64,000 bases of DNA from Diploptera punctata (Eukaryota; Arthropoda; Insecta; Blattodea; Blaberidae): contig JASPKZ010000422.1 in the NCBI GenBank assembly GCA_030220185.1, positions 877,001 through 941,000 on the forward strand, given 5' to 3'. Below, piece after piece: positions 1 through 9,839 of the stretch. Under the pieces are notes generated by a model, which searched no databases, had not been told where the DNA came from, and saw only the letters and a program-made list of their open reading frames with translations. Numbering within the stretch: position 1 is the stretch's first letter; every line of letters starts with the position of its first letter. Position numbers and translations under genes: made by a program.

Positions 1-368
1 GATCACGGTTGATAAATTTTAAAGAACCTAAAAATTCTAAATATTGTTTCCTTCCGAAGGTAAGTAAATATGGTATTCCATTCATATTGTAATTTTGCAG
101 CTCGTAAAAAGAAATTCAAGATTAAAATAAAAGTACTCCAAGCAAAATTTGTTGACTCCTTTACGCCCGAATTTGAATAGCTACATTAATAATCTAAGAG
201 GTTAAAGAGCGTATTTAAATAAAGTATTAACATTCCTCGTGTATACAGATAGTATGACCCACAAATTACATCATTAGCACAGAACCAGGTTAACAAAACC
301 GACTTCAACGGCTGGTGTATCTCACACGCTTGACGACATATCACTCCTAGACTGGGTGATTTTACTCT
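1..368. other. No gene seen; A+T-rich sequence
   Basis: Short open frames only, no recognisable repeat end and no coding similarity that I can read. It forms the left flank of the hAT-like element that starts at 377. Confidence 0.5.
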
Positions 369-1111
369 GTGATAACTGGGTCTCGGAAGTTGAGGAAAAG
401 TCCTTCTTTCCTTTTATGTCTGAAGACTAGGTCCAAGTTAATATATATACATTTTGGATCATTGTAGACCAGAAAATGGTGGGTTTTATCCGCTGTATTT
501 GTCCTTTTTCCCACTTTTTTTTTGGCTTATTGGTTCTTTTTAGCCCTTTTTTTTAGGTCTTAACGGGTTTTTCCAACTTTACTCCTACATTGATACCATT
601 TGTATATAATTCGAGAATCCGTTGAGTTTAGTATCAATACCAACTTATTTTAAAAACACTATCTAGTTTTACTTTCCAAAAACTTTTCACATTGCAAACA
701 CTTTTAGTCCGCGAAAAACTATTGAAACTTCACAAAATATTCAATTATTTTTAACCAGGCCACTCCATTACGAGTTCGCTGAATTAATTCCAGGTGGGAA
801 AAACCGTTCATTGTAAATTATCCAAGAACTTTCTTTTGATGGAACACAGAATTCCTTTTTCAAGCTGTGGTAAATAAAAAAAAGTATGAGAGAAGAAGCA
901 TTTTCAGTCATGATTTTTTTTTCGCAATATTTGTTAAATTTAACTAAAATTTGGACATTTTAAACATTTTTATTATATTCATTAAAACTGCAGTTGAAAC
1001 TAAAATTATTATTTAATTTGAATTGATTTTTACAGTTTTTTAGGATATCTTTAGGTCTTTTAAAGGGTATGTAATTTTATAGGTCCTCAACTTCCGAGCC
1101 CTAGTGATAAC
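369..1111. mobile_element. Non-autonomous hAT-like DNA transposon with 8-bp target duplication
   Basis: The element itself is 377-1103 (727 bp). It begins TGGGTCTCGGAAGTTGAGGA and its right end, read on the minus strand, begins TAGGGCTCGGAAGTTGAGGA, so the termini are inverted repeats of about 20 bp. It is flanked by the exact 8-bp direct repeat GTGATAAC (369-376 and 1104-1111); 8-bp duplications are the hallmark of the hAT superfamily. No transposase frame is present. The left half carries T-rich stretches with repeated CCCTTTTT/CCTTTTT motifs, like the subterminal repeats of many hAT elements. A second, damaged left end of the same family is at about 47518. Seen: termini, duplication, absence of coding capacity. 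Inferred: superfamily. Confidence 0.85.
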
Positions 1112-1384
1112 ACGTGTGGACTGGTACGCCAAATGTGTTCAAATAGCCTTTTATTTTCAGTAATTGGATTACATATTACTCAAAATGAAAAGCTATATCT
1201 CTGGATGTCATATTATTTGAACTCATATTTGGGAGGTTTGGATTCAAGTAATGTAACCGAGAAGCCTTCTATGTTCCTCTGGTTTCTTAAAGTCTTGTAG
1301 ACAAGCGCTGAGCTAGAATTGTGTTATCAGGGCTATTTCCAGATAATAATAATTTCATAATAAACTGAAGTCGATGGTGTTACA

Positions 1385-1714
1385 GGCTAGAATGCTCTTG
1401 GCCTATCAACCGACTGCTACCTTCACAATTGTGTGCTACTTGCAGAGATGGATGATGATCCAACTCATGTAGGGGTGACATGTGATCACCACCGGTCTCA
1501 TACTGGTCGAAATTTCACGAGAAAATGTTTTACCCCATAACTCATTCACTGGCACTCTCGGACCCATAGATTCATGACCACGCGGACATAAAATCTTCAC
1601 ATCTCTATCCAGAGCTAATGTTTTAATTTCTTACCCCATGGGGACTCGAATCAGCGCATGTCCCGTAGCTCTGCGGCAAGACGTGAATCTCAGACCACTC
1701 GACTACGCATACCG
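1385..1714 (-). mobile_element. tRNA-derived SINE (family S3), split by a short LINE insertion
   Basis: Read on the minus strand, it starts with a decayed tRNA-like head (box-B-like segment near 1640-1660, 'gattcgagtcccc' on the minus strand) followed by a body shared with copies at 52368-52662 and 53826-54470 and fragments at 8425-8530 and 39888-40020. The shared body includes 'gatgatcatccag'-type and 'actggtcgaaat'-type segments. A 92-bp LINE end interrupts it at 1539-1630. Confidence 0.65.
1530..1639 (-). mobile_element. 92-bp 5'-truncated LINE 3' end with 9-bp target duplication
   Basis: The insert 1539-1630 lies between two copies of TTACCCCAT (1530-1538 and 1631-1639). On the minus strand it reads the last codons of the common LINE carboxy terminus seen at 10240-10305 (the 'rtrgttcgatartgccagtga' region), ending with a GTGA/TTAG-type tail. 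It is an extreme case of 5' truncation during target-primed reverse transcription. Confidence 0.8.
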
Positions 1715-2628
1715 TCATTTGAATTAAATCAGTGAATGCTATTAAAACCCGTGAAAGTGATACAAATAGAATAGCCTACTGGATACAACCAATATTTTTA
1801 AAAATCGTATTTCATACTCTTATAAATTTCAAAGATCATATGCTAATGCTAGTATGTTGTGTGTTTCTATTTGTTTTTGTCGTGTGTTTTTAATTTTAAG
1901 ATATTGTGAAATGGTGATTGTAATGAAATGGATCCAGGCAATGAATCTCCAAACTAGCATTTGATTTGATGACTGATGAAAATCAGAAATATACGTCATG
2001 TTTGTTGGCGCCTGGGTTTGAAGCCAGAACCTCCAAGAAGCGCTCCCCCCTGTGGAAACTCGCTCATTTAACAGAATTTCTCGACGCGATATGATTTTAG
2101 ATCTTACAATGTGTATATAAATAAGAATCAAGTAAAATATCGGGCCTGTTGATCATTGTATTCGGAAGGAGGTGAGTAATTAGTAGTAAATCTCAACAGG
2201 TATTCGCTTTTTGCACATATTTATCGTGTAACATTTATAATTTTGAACCACGTTATTTTGAAGTTTATTTTCAATTAAGTTTCTCTAGAAGGTACGACAA
2301 CTTCTGGTATGAACATAAAATATTTTCATCCTAAAGTTTATTGAACATTGAGGAATAGTTGCTTGTGAAGCAAAACGCCCTGAAAAGTCATCAACCAGCG
2401 CGTCGTAACGACTTCGCGGTAGGTCTAAACAGCTGGGGACAACTATATGATCCCAATGGGCAATGAAGTAAAATTACCCTTCAACCAACCACTGAGAGCG
2501 GCCAACAGAGAAATTAAAAATAAAAAATGCTACGCTAGATCGAATTATATCTTCGCAATAAAAACGTACGTCTGGAGTTACGTACGGTATCCCGTAGTTG
2601 TGTATATTCTCTGTTTATACAGCATGTC

Positions 2629-2630
<2 letters not shown>
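1715..2630. other. No gene seen
   Basis: Unassigned A+T-rich sequence. The open frames (for example 1829-2131 minus) have no recognisable domain, no splice structure I can defend and a composition like the surroundings. Confidence 0.4.
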
Positions 2631-2693
<63 letters not shown>

Positions 2694-2725
2694 GCACACG
2701 CACACGCACACGCGCGCGCACGCAC

Positions 2726-2752
<27 letters not shown>
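2631..2752. repeat. (CA)n microsatellite
   Basis: About 122 bp of CA dinucleotides, with an interrupted middle of CACACG and CGCGCG variants around 2687-2727. The apparent His-Thr and Cys-Val reading frames through it are artefacts. Confidence 0.97.
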
Positions 2753-2757
<5 letters not shown>

Positions 2758-2854
2758 GAAATTCGATTAAGGATGGTCCAAATTTCTTTGATGCCACTTT
2801 GTTCCCTCAATACAAAAGGTTAGTCACTGCGAGGAAGGACATGTATTATTTGTA

Positions 2855-3060
2855 GAGTCGCACCGTGGTCGAACTGACTATGGGACGACTGCAGGTTGGA
2901 GTCCCCACTGCGAAAGAAATGTTACCATGAAATGTGGTGTAGTGTTTGGAACCGATATCCATCAGCACCCTGAGTAATTTGGGTAGACCTAACTACGATT
3001 GGTAGCGGCATCAAGGAAGTTAAAAAAAACAGTTATGTCGGCTGGAATGAACTAAATTCT
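2855..3060 (+). mobile_element. Possible tRNA-derived SINE (single copy seen)
   Basis: A box-A-like 'gtggtcgaactgac' is followed about 40 bp later by a decayed box B ('aggttggagtccc'), then a body that ends in an A-rich tract near 3026. No second copy was found in this window, so the call rests on structure alone. Confidence 0.3.
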
Positions 3061-3420
3061 GACCATATGTCACTCCTTATTACTGGTTGGATGATTGATC
3101 CAAGTGGAGGTGAGCCGGTAACAAGGAAGGTATAGAAAAGGTTGCTCAGTTCTTATAGCATATAGCGAGTTTCGTTACGAAAAATCTAAAATTCAACCGC
3201 TAGAGCGATTTTTAAACTTTCATTTCAAGTACACTTCTACTCCTAATGGTAAAATTTTGACGATTAAACGAACTTCTTTTTTTAAATTGATTGGTATATA
3301 CCAAATTTAGTTTGGGAAAAAAATGCGACCGCTAGAGCGTTAACGCAAATATGCAGACACACGCGTGTGTTTGTTGTGTCTCAATGTAAAAAATATATAA
3401 TTATAACATCGGAATAAAAA

Positions 3421-3660
3421 TAAAAGTACTGCTATAAAGTAAAAAAAAATCTCATTTAGAAAATACTTATTTCTTGTTATAGAATGCATAAGAGGGCACT
3501 GTGATCGTTGTCCCGCGCTGCCTCTTAATGATTGTAAATTGTATATAAGGAAAGAAAAATCAATGTTTGCACTGGGCCGCCTGAGGGACTAATTGGTAGC
3601 TCACTAACGCATGATTTCAACTTCGGTTCATGCGTTTATTTTTCTTTTCATGTCGTGTGT
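3421..3660 (+). mobile_element. Repeat family S5 with tRNA-like 3' half
   Basis: It shares 'gtactgctataaagtaaaa', then 'tcttgttatagaa...cataaga', 'atataa..aagg.aaaatca' and 'tgtttgca.tgg' in the same order with 12121-12360; a shorter copy lies at 11418-11535. The tRNA-like part is the last 100 bp. The 3' end TTTTTCTTTTCATG runs directly into a (GT)n tract, the same arrangement as at 12346-12366. Confidence 0.6.
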
Positions 3661-3667
3661 GTATGTA

Positions 3668-3700
<33 letters not shown>
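3656..3700. repeat. (GT)n microsatellite between two SINE pieces
   Basis: GTATGTATGTATATG followed by about 14 GT units. It starts at the 3' end of an S5 element and ends at the 'gtgtggaaagc' motif of an S1 SINE tail. Confidence 0.9.
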
Positions 3701-3704
<4 letters not shown>

Positions 3705-3820
3705 AAAGCAACGGGAAGCTACCACACTTATAATTCCCTAGTAAAGCTGCAAAGCATAGCATGAAAATGCTATGATTGCAGTGAAAGACCTGCCCTCGGG
3801 GAGAATTACTATGGATGGAT
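3699..3820 (+). mobile_element. S1 SINE, 3' module only
   Basis: Contains the S1a 3' module: 'gtggaaagcaacgggaagct', 'attccctagtaaagctgcaa', 'gcatgaaaatgctatgattg' and 'gaattactatggatgg', in the same order as the full copies at 46115 and 53911. The tRNA-like head is missing. Confidence 0.85.
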
Positions 3821-4370
3821 ATATATTATAGTCGTTTTCGGTGTGTGTTACGTAGGATTGGTGAAGATATGTAAATGTACTCTCACCAGGACAATCTTAA
3901 TAGCTTCATTCCTTCGGAATTCGCTAGCGGCAGCCATGTTTCTTTTCTCTCGAGGTAAATAGATTCACACGATTTATTTAACAAAATAAATATATATTCT
4001 GCAAACCAGCAAAATCGGAAAATAAATTGAACTTGTTGAGGAATTTTCTTACTTTATGCGCTTGCTACCTTATTTTCATACAACGTATTGCTTTTGTCCT
4101 GGTTGAATGGCAGAGATGGCCACATAGCTCTTTCTCTCTCCCCTTTTCTCTCTCTCTCGTCTCGTCTCAAATTATCTCTATCTCGGACCTTACAATGCAT
4201 GTCTTCTGGGAGATGATTTAAACTCTGGATCACATATTTATATATTTTTTAAACTTAATGGAAATGAGGGCCTTCCCAAATGAATGATAAGTTCATTGCC
4301 TTTAGACCTCCGAGAAAACACGAATATTTCAGACAAGAAGCACTTTCAATAATAATAGAATTTATATCAA
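3821..4370. other. No gene seen
   Basis: Unassigned sequence with a CT-rich patch at 4130-4170. No supported coding or structural feature. Confidence 0.4.
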
Positions 4371-4371
4371 A

Positions 4372-4620
4372 TTCCGTTGAGGCGAATAGTCATGAGATAA
4401 AAACTTAAAATATGTACCTTTTGGCAGGCGCCGTCGTCTTCAACTATTGTATTTAAAATTTATGAAGATATTTTGGAAGTTAACTTCCATCATCAGCAAG
4501 GTTCTATCTGCTACTAGTTGTTGTTGCTGATGATGGAAGTTAACTTCCAAAAGGCCTCCAGATAATTTTAAATACAACATTTTAACGCAGTTGAGGTACA
4601 TATTTTAAGTTTTTATCTCA
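4372..4620 (-). mobile_element. Small foldback element with flanking CCTCAACGGAA motif
   Basis: The palindrome spans 4393-4620: 'tgagataaaaacttaaaata' at the left matches the inverted right end at 4600-4620, and an inner pair is built on GGAAGTTAACTTCC at 4475-4490 and 4535-4550. Ten bases outside the left arm lies TTCCGTTGAGG (4372-4382), the complement of CCTCAACGGAA. It shares 'gccgtcgt', 'ggaagtta.cttccatc' and 'gctact.gttgttgt' with the larger palindrome at 20334-21073, so the two are related. Confidence 0.75.
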
Positions 4621-5149
4621 AGAAACACTTTAATACGTTGAAATGAAGCGAGACGAATATGATACTACGTATAAATGTTTTTCATATCCAAGTGGTGGTA
4701 TTCGATGGTACACGGTCTCTCTCTGTGCCCGAAACAATAACATTTCCCTAGGAAAATGACTTTAACTCCACAGTGAAATTAGTTAGTTAAATACATATTA
4801 AGTATTAAGAGATTTAGAATATGAAGAATTTCAGAATAAGACGAGTATAATATTGCAAAATATCGGACTGACATTGAATGGGTTATGGAAGTAACGCCTC
4901 TGATCAGGGAGTGGCGATAATTACTTAATAGCAAGTGTGTGGGGTACAATGGATCTTATTGGAGCAATTAATATGAGTAGGCAGGACAGCAGGTTTTACT
5001 TTTTGCACTTCACCATTATTAGAGGGTGAATCATACTTGTCTGGCCAAATTACATTGCGTAATGTAACAAAATGTTTGTACACTAAATACCAACGTTATT
5101 TATCGGGCGCAGCCTTAAAATTATGTTTTTTATATATAAATTGTTTCCA

Positions 5150-6240
5150 TCATAACATTTTCATTATAGTATTAATGAAAATGAAAACAAAGTGTTTACC
5201 ACCAGGTTTCAGCCTCAGTGAATTATATAAAATGTATGAAAAGCATTTTGAAAATGATTGAAAGAAGCGTGTTTCTCCACTTACCGTGAAATTTAAAAAA
5301 AAGTAATTTGATCTTTGATTTTATATTCCAAAAGTGATGTCTGATAGTGTGATACCATCAAACAACAACTGAAGGTTCCGTGTCTACAGATGTAAATTAT
5401 CAGATACAGGAAGACTAGAAACATCACTATCGAAATGACGAGAACGCAAGAGGAAGAAAAAATAATTTGTGGAAGAAGCTAAACAGGACGAAAGATACCA
5501 AGGTTCTAATTTATCGTGAAAAAAACACTTTCCACGACAAGTGTTCCAGTGGCAGCTACTGGTTACATAAATGTATTGAGTGAAAATATTGCATGAAGAG
5601 GTGATCAAGAGATAGGTTTTGCCTCACGGCACGTATAAAGCATAATGTCCCTCCTGAGTAAAAAAAAAATGATATTATTCAGTGATAGCTGAGGGGAGCA
5701 TAATAGAAATATCAAAATGCACTTCTTACACCCATGTTCTACAAAATTATCAGACATTACAGATTATCGATCAATTTTATTTCTTCCTAGCCATAAGTTT
5801 AATGAATATGACCATGCCTTTGCAGTCTTTGAGAAATCCAAAAAGTATAATCCTGACTTTTTGGGTTCAAGTGATCAAACATTTTTGAAGTTACTGAAAT
5901 GAGAAGTAATGATTTTTTTTTTCAGTACTACACCACTTAAAGGAGATAATAAATTGTAAAACGTTAGATGGTGGTCGCAAAGTTGAATGGCTGAAAACAT
6001 CGTAGATCAGAATTGAAAAGGATTCCCCTAAAATGTTCAAATTGAAACAGAATCAGAATGTTGATTCACAGTTTTCCATACTGGACTTCATCAGAAGAGG
6101 GAAGGGAAAATCAAAGTGCCTTGGAAATATCCAGTTACCTTTGTTGTAACTTTGTTAGGCTCTTATCAAGGAAGAGATTTGTGTCAATATATCCCTCCTA
6201 TTCATCATTCTTTTCTACAAGAATCTGCAGGGTGATAATG
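5150..6240 (+). pseudogene. Decayed repeat-type gene (arthropod family of unclear class)
   Basis: Several frames must be stitched together. Near 5190-5260 the frame reads 'CLPPGFSLSELYKMYEKHF'; at 5300-5340 a stop-broken FDL-x-FYIPK; at 5990-6070 'KVEWLKTS' (stop) 'IRIEKDSPKMFKFKQNQNV'; and at 6110-6230 'KIKVPWKYPVTFV' and 'DLCQYIPPIHHSFLQE'. This order resembles a protein family I have met repeatedly in arthropod repeats, probably a transposon protein. I cannot name its superfamily with confidence. Stops and frame changes occur at least every 100-200 bp, so it is non-functional. Seen: motif order and decay. Recalled: recurrence of the family. Inferred: mobile origin. Confidence 0.5.
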
Positions 6241-6309
6241 AAGAAGACATACATTTGGAATAAAATTATATTCTTAAAAACCCTTTTTTATTTTGCAGTA
6301 GGGTGATTT

Positions 6310-6830
6310 TTAACATTAGTTTTAATTAAAAATGAACTATGCATTCTTGTTAAGCCAGAAGTGACTACAATTTTCCAAGATAAAATACAAACCACTGGGC
6401 ATTAAAATAATTATATTATATACTGCTCTTCATTACTTTTTTGTGACATTTAATACTGTTAATTACAGTTTCACTATTTAATTATTCCTGTTTAATTTTG
6501 TACTCCTACATCTCAAAATCCAGTACTATTTTTGGATTGTTAAGCAAGATGTGACTATTATTTTGTTTGCTAAAATACGAAGCACTGAGAATTAAATATT
6601 ATATAGCCTATTCGTTCTTCGTAACTTTTTTGTAACTTTTAAGATAGTTAATTACACTGTTTCATTCTGAACCAGATTCATTATTTATTTATTACTGTTT
6701 AACTTTTGCACTTCAATATCTCAAAATCCAACACTCTTCTCGCAAAAGGTATTCCCTATCACAGGAAATCAGGGACTGCCGGAGGACATTAGAACATTTA
6801 AAATAAATCTTTTTGTATTTGCTTTAACGT
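6310..6830. other. A+T-rich spacer with a weak direct repeat
   Basis: 'cagaagtgactacaattttc' (6356) and 'caagatgtgactattatttt' (6544) head two segments of about 190 bp that align loosely (both continue with 'aaaataC.aa.cactg.g.attaaa'). This is an old tandem duplication with no coding content. Confidence 0.4.
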
Positions 6831-6834
6831 TGGC

Positions 6835-7337
6835 TTGAACATTACCTTCTTCTTCTTCCTTTTCAGGATTAGGTCAATGCGACATGTTCCGGTCCCAAGT
6901 CCATCGTTTCCTTGGCCGTTCCAAAGATATTTTTCCATGTGGTTTGTAGATGTTGATCGTTTTGGGTAATCTTGTATTGTCCATTCTGTCTAAATGTTAT
7001 TTCCATTGGTATTTGTGCTCGTCTAGTTTATCGAGTATTGAAAATATATCCAGTTCATTTCTTATTGATTCATTGTGTAATCTATCCATGTGTGTAAATC
7101 CTTTTACGGATCTTAAAAATTTCATTTCAGTAGCTTGAATGTGCGAGATATCTTTTTTTTTTAGTAAGTACACAAGATTCAGATCCATATAAAAGAACAG
7201 GAATAGCCATAATTTTATAAAACCTGAGTTGAGTTTCTCTTCGAGTCTTTCGGAGGGTTCTTCTTATGGTGCCGCACATCATTTGATATCGGTTTAATTT
7301 ATTATGTATATCCCATTCGTAGCTATTGTTATATCTA
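6835..7337 (-). pseudogene. LINE reverse transcriptase, carboxy-terminal part (left piece of a split copy)
   Basis: On the minus strand the segment encodes thumb and carboxy-terminal residues of an insect non-LTR retrotransposon: near 7300 'YNNSYEWDIHNKLNRYQ', then 'QATEMKFLRSVKGFTHMDRL' at about 7135-7075, then a frame ending in the usual GRPRKRW-like basic tail (here 'LERPRKRWT') near 6880. It ends in a (GAA)n tail at 6847-6862, as does the LINE end at 63565. The remaining upstream part is at 9444-9690; a hAT element separates them. Frameshifts and stops make it dead. Confidence 0.8.
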
Positions 7338-7823
7338 GAGCTGGGAATTTAGGGTGATGTACCTTTTTTTTTGTTACTATAATGTTCAAATTAGCTAGTA
7401 TTGCAAAGCAAACATTAAATAAATGCCCCTAACTGTGTTTTAGTTGCACCTTTTTTCAATGCTAGCACCTTTTTGCACCTTTTTTTTTTAATGGAAGCAC
7501 ATTTTGCATCTTTTCAAACCTTTTTTGTCTCCTTTGGAACATTTTATTACCAAAATGATATATATGTATTTATTACATTTATTCAAATACGATTTCAAGG
7601 GTTGGTACCGATATGTGGTATCAGTCCACATCACATTACTTCCACTTGAGTGCAATCCCGTTAGCCTATTCCTTTTAAATTAGTTTGCGCCTCATTGCAC
7701 CACAGTTATGCGAAAGCTATTGTTCAAGCAAGGAAGGTTGTTGAGTGCGTGAATAAATGTTTCAGTTCAAAATAATATTTGACTAGTGCGGTCTGCTGTT
7801 TTCCTGAGTTACCAGTATACAGT

Positions 7824-8021
7824 ATGCCGAAACCGAAAGTGAACTCTTATAAACTATGTGATATTGTGAAAAAGTTTAGTGCAGATGGAATTCAGAGTGA
7901 CGGATCTGTTATCAGGTGCATTCTTTGTGATATTTCAATAACAATTGATGAAAAACATCAATGCATTCGTGTTACGCAGCATATAAGTAGTGTAAGTACT
8001 TACACAGACTCTTTAATATAA
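7824..8021 (+). pseudogene. hAT transposase, first exon with BED-like zinc finger
   Basis: Starting at the ATG at 7824, the frame reads MPKPKVNSYKLCDIVKKF, then a Cys-x2-Cys pair in 'RCILCDISI' and a His in 'TQHISS': a C2-H-type finger like the DNA-binding amino terminus of hAT transposases related to CGGBP1-like proteins. At 7992 the frame meets GTAAGT, a good splice donor, so this is probably exon 1. The DDE catalytic and dimerisation parts are not present downstream; 8112-9345 is a different repeat. The ORF beyond 7991 is probably intron. Cannot be functional alone. Confidence 0.6.
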
Positions 8022-8424
8022 GACAACATGCGTGAATTTTGTGTCGTTAGTTACTTGTTTGGTTTTGGTAATCTTTAATGATTATTTACATGGGAAATTT
8101 GCAACTTTTATTTAAAAAAAATAATAGTTTTAAAAAACTAAAACAACACGCTTTATTAGAAAACCGAACTAAAACATGAAAAATAATTTTAATGTCTAAC
8201 ACGCTTGGGATAAAATTAAAGTGGTCAGCAAAAAAATCATCTCTAACTCATATAGAATAAAACTAGAGTTATCAACAAAAAGAAAATAATTTTACCATCA
8301 AAAGCGTGGGGTGCTCTATATCAATTAATATATTTGATAATAAACAGATATTGGTAAAAGTAAAGTCTCTAAGAAGAAAATGTCCGATCCGATTGAGGGT
8401 CTTTCCACTTTTCAGCGGTTGCAC

Positions 8425-8530
8425 TTTTACCAGCTGGCTGCTGGCCCTTCACATCCACATGTGTCAATCACAGAGGTAGATGATCAACAGCCAGTGTAGG
8501 GGTGACATGTGGTTAGCATGTCGAGTCCCC
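8425..8530 (-). mobile_element. SINE S3 fragment in the foldback loop
   Basis: The segment 'cacatccacatgtgtcaatc' and the following 'gatgatca' match the S3 copy at 52425-52460. The piece lies between the two arms of foldback copy A. Confidence 0.6.
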
Positions 8531-8861
8531 CAGCAGAAGAAAATGTAAAAATCATAAAAAGCACCCCACGCTTTTGATGGTAAAATTATTTTCTTTTTGT
8601 TGATAACTCTAGTTTTATTCTATATCAGTTAGAGATGATTTTTTTGCTGACCACTTTAATTTTATCCCAAGCGTGTTAGAAATTAAAATTATTTTTCATT
8701 TTTTAGTTCGGTTTTCTAATAAAGCGTGTTGTTTTAGTTTTTTAAAACTATTATTTATTTTTTAGTTTTAATATTTTACAGATTAAGATAAAAATGTTAA
8801 TATCTTTAAATTCGATACTATTGTAGTATGAGCTAAAGGCAATACTCTTCTAAAAAAAATC

Positions 8862-8946
8862 CTCTCAGTCGGATTTGAACCAGCGACCTACTGATTACTG
8901 AAATTATATACCACTAGAGTTCACCGCTCTACCAACTGAGCTCTTA
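8862..8946 (-). pseudogene. tRNA-Tyr-like sequence with intron; anticodon changed to CTA
   Basis: On the minus strand: D arm 'agctcagttggtagagc', anticodon loop region 'ctCTAg', an 18-nt intron 'tggtatataatttcagta', and a T arm with 'ggttcaaatcc'. Eukaryotic tRNA-Tyr genes normally carry an intron just 3' of the anticodon and have GTA. Copies B, C and D in this window retain GTA. Here the first anticodon base is C, giving CTA, which would read UAG; however, the anticodon stem also no longer pairs, so this is most simply a decayed copy. Confidence 0.75.
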
Positions 8947-9443
8947 CAACTAAAAGTCTAAAAAGTCGACAAGTCCGCAACCTATTATACCAGTTTTCAT
9001 TTTTTTTTCTGATGATTCTGGCCTGGATTTTAAAACAAAATATAAAATTATGATATTGTCACGGGTCCTTTACAGATGTACAAAGTTTGTAGTCGATCCA
9101 ATGTTTCTAAGTGGGTGAAAATCGTGTTCAACAAAGATTCCGTTACATAGATACAAAGACACTTTTTTTTGATTTTCTGACGATCCTGGTCAGGATTTTA
9201 GAAACAAATATGAAACTGTTGTATTGTCGCGGGTCCTTTACATGTATACAGAGTTTCAAGTAGATCCAATGATTTTAAGTGGGTGAAAATCGCGTTGAAA
9301 GATTCCGTTACATAGATACAGGTCAAGCTAATATAAAGCGTGTAAAAATTGCACCTTTTTTGCACCTTTTTCTGCCAAATTAAAGCACCTTTTTTGCACC
9401 TTTTTCACCAAAATTTTGCACCTAAAATTCCTAGCTATATCTA

Positions 9444-9690
9444 AATCAAGATAGTTAAAGTGTGCTATCTCTTCTATTATTTGATTATTGATTACTATTT
9501 TTCTCTGACTGGCACTTTGCCCTGAAAAGCCATAATTTTAGTTTTTGAAGTTGACACTTTGAGATTATAATAGAGTCCTAATTGATTCAACGTGTAAATG
9601 GCTCTTTGTAAATCATCCTCTGACTTCTGTATAATTACCAGATCGTCTGCATACATTAAAATATTCATTACTTTTACGTGTAATTCACAT
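9444..9690 (-). pseudogene. LINE reverse transcriptase, palm part (right piece of the split copy)
   Basis: On the minus strand it reads 'MYADDLVIIQKSEDDLQRA', containing the YADD catalytic box of reverse transcriptase, then 'VSTSKTKIMAFQGK' and 'IAHFNYLDL'. This is the sequence normally found just upstream of the piece at 6835-7337. The hAT insertion lies between the 'FNYLDL' and 'NNSYEW' segments. A (TTA)n tract starts about 30 bp beyond the 5' edge. Confidence 0.8.
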
Positions 9691-9723
9691 GTATTAATTG
9701 GTGTTTTCCGTTTAATTAATTAT

Positions 9724-9733
9724 TTGTTATTGC

Positions 9734-9782
<49 letters not shown>
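9724..9782. repeat. (TTA)n microsatellite
   Basis: About 17 TTA units near-perfect, read as a Leu run in one frame; not coding. Confidence 0.95.
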
Positions 9783-9839
9783 GTCTGCTATTATACATTA
9801 CAAGGAATCTTGTCCCAACTTTTCTAAAAATAAATAAAA

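Larger units (their letters stand above)
8112..9345 (-). mobile_element. tRNA-Tyr foldback element, copy A
   Basis: Read on the minus strand, the element begins TTACACGCTTTATATTAGCTTG (9345-9324), holds two head repeats of about 150 bp that each begin near 'tgtaacggaatcttt' (first spoiled by local changes), then a tRNA-Tyr-like sequence (8862-8946), then a long palindrome (arms about 8553-8762 and 8112-8388) whose outer edge again carries ACACGCTTTATTAG. The hairpin loop region 8390-8535 holds a fragment of SINE S3. Related copies are at 28449, 56596 and 57773. No protein is encoded. Seen: copy alignment, palindrome and tRNA-like core. The transposition mechanism is unknown. Confidence 0.8.
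7330..9443 (+). mobile_element. hAT transposon with 8-bp target duplication, inserted in a LINE
   Basis: TATATCTA occurs at 7330-7337 and 9436-9443, exactly where one LINE is interrupted. The ends are inverted: GAGCTGGGAATTTAGG at the left, and GCTAGGAATTTTAGGTG read from the right. Both ends carry clusters of GCACCTTTTTT, a subterminal repeat. An 8-bp duplication, short inverted ends and subterminal repeats together indicate hAT. It contains the first coding exon of a transposase (7824-7991). Most of the original interior is missing, and the space is taken by a tRNA-Tyr foldback element (8112-9345). Confidence 0.8.

Noticed and set aside
2447..2810. Frames with His-Thr and Cys-Val runs
   Set aside because: Products of the (CA)n microsatellite. 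The same reasoning removes the poly-Ile, poly-Leu and poly-Asn frames at 9598, 43646, 44218, 53639 and 54315.
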